Position numbers and translations under genes: made by a program. From positions 1 through 6,209 of the forward strand of contig JBDTIZ010000250.1 in the NCBI GenBank assembly GCA_039936115.1: DNA of 6,209 nucleotides. The letters run 5' to 3'. The stretch comes from DATIJJ01 sp039936115 (lineage in GTDB: Bacteria > Pseudomonadota > Gammaproteobacteria > DSM-16500). Position 1 is the stretch's first letter. Each line of letters starts with the position of its first letter. Below, in pieces: positions 6,039 to 6,209 of this stretch. The notes beneath the pieces are model-generated. The model made no database searches, was not told the origin of the DNA, and saw only the letters and a program-made list of their open reading frames with translations.

Positions 6039-6072
6039 CTGCAAGGGCGAACCTGTGTGTTCGCCTTTGCAG
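6039..6072 (+). repeat. GGGCGAAC palindromic repeat, copy 3 (3' of ankyrin gene)
   Basis: A 14-bp stem (6039-6052 with 6059-6072, one G-T pair) and the loop CTGTGT lie 17 bases after the TAA of the ankyrin gene. Compared with copy 2, the pairs 6042/6069 (C-G versus T-A) and 6047/6064 (G-C versus A-T) have changed together. It also sits immediately upstream of the -10 of the next gene, covering its -35 position. No T-run follows the stem. Confidence 0.85.
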
Positions 6073-6080
6073 AATAAGCA

Positions 6081-6089
6081 TGGTATAAT
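6081..6089 (+). promoter_or_regulatory. Extended -10 promoter of the rightmost gene
   Basis: TGGTATAAT is a perfect extended -10 (TGn-TATAAT, hexamer at 6084-6089). The -35 position falls in the 3' arm of the palindromic repeat and matches the consensus poorly (TTCGCC at 18 bases), which an extended -10 can tolerate. Transcription from about 6096 would give a leader near 60 bases before the ATG at 6158. Confidence 0.65.
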
Positions 6090-6139
6090 GACCCCCGCAA
6101 TTTAGACCACACAAGCTGAAAAATTTAGGCCATAATAGC

Positions 6140-6152
6140 CCTCCCGTGGAGG
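6140..6152 (+). promoter_or_regulatory. Hairpin containing the Shine-Dalgarno sequence of the rightmost gene
   Basis: CCTCC (6140-6144), loop CGT, GGAGG (6148-6152) form a 5-bp stem. The 3' arm is the full Shine-Dalgarno sequence, five bases before the ATG at 6158. Folding would hide the ribosome binding site. The stem is short, so any control would be modest or depend on temperature or a bound factor. Confidence 0.5.
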
Positions 6153-6157
6153 ATAAA

Positions 6158-6209
6158 ATGGCTCGACACAGAAAGTGGTTACCCTCACTTAAATTTGAAA
6201 TTGCATTAT
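6158..6209 (+). CDS. Start of an unidentified gene, truncated by window edge
   Basis: ATG at 6158 follows GGAGG with an ideal five-base gap and a convincing promoter, so this is a real gene start. The 17 visible residues are MARHRKWLPSLKFEIAL: basic at first, then turning hydrophobic, as expected for a short cytoplasmic head before a membrane segment, but too short to tell. I do not recognise the family. The frame is open to the end of the window. Confidence 0.7.
   Translation, partial: MARHRKWLPSLKFEIAL

Overview
The window is AT-rich and looks like an accessory stretch from a host-associated gammaproteobacterium, most likely of the order Legionellales (Legionella, Coxiella, Berkiella, Rickettsiella and relatives). 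Three things point there. There are two large proteins of the type injected into eukaryotic hosts. Direct-repeat promoter elements resemble the PmrA box that controls Dot/Icm effector genes. Dispersed palindromic repeats and decayed insertion-sequence remains are abundant. The taxon is inferred from this pattern, not proven.

Layout. Bases 1-299 are a miniature derivative of an IS481-like insertion sequence: two matching terminal inverted repeats enclose only the frameshifted C-terminal end of the transposase. Its right end abuts half of a GC-rich palindromic repeat (300-370), so it probably inserted in the loop of such a repeat. Bases 500-2575 (minus) encode a 691-residue protein with an N-terminal OTU-type cysteine motif, a long coiled-coil insertion and a matching histidine motif, which suggests a deubiquitinase-like effector. 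Bases 2817-3758 (plus) encode an MltD-like membrane-bound lytic transglycosylase with one degenerate LysM-like module. Bases 3872-6022 (plus) encode a 716-residue protein with about seven ankyrin repeats followed by a domain carrying the His-Glu-Gln-Cys signature of clan CE proteins, with spacing very like YopJ (C55) acetyltransferases. A further gene starts at 6158 and runs off the right edge.

Regulation. TTAA direct repeats with an 11-base period precede both effector-like genes, each followed after 10 bases by a plausible -10 hexamer. A third lies upstream of the transglycosylase gene. This suggests co-regulation by a PmrA-like response regulator. A perfect extended -10 precedes the rightmost gene, whose Shine-Dalgarno sequence can fold into a small hairpin.

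Repeats. A second palindromic family (core GGGCGAAC - six-base loop - GTTCGCCC) occurs three times. Each copy lies just past the stop codon of one of the three complete genes and in the same orientation relative to that gene. Paired changes between copies preserve the stem.

Working together. The two effector-like proteins plausibly modify host proteins: ubiquitin removal by one, and acetylation or proteolysis directed by ankyrin repeats by the other. The transglycosylase is a cell-wall enzyme and may be an unrelated neighbour. Functions rest on motif reading only; no search was run.
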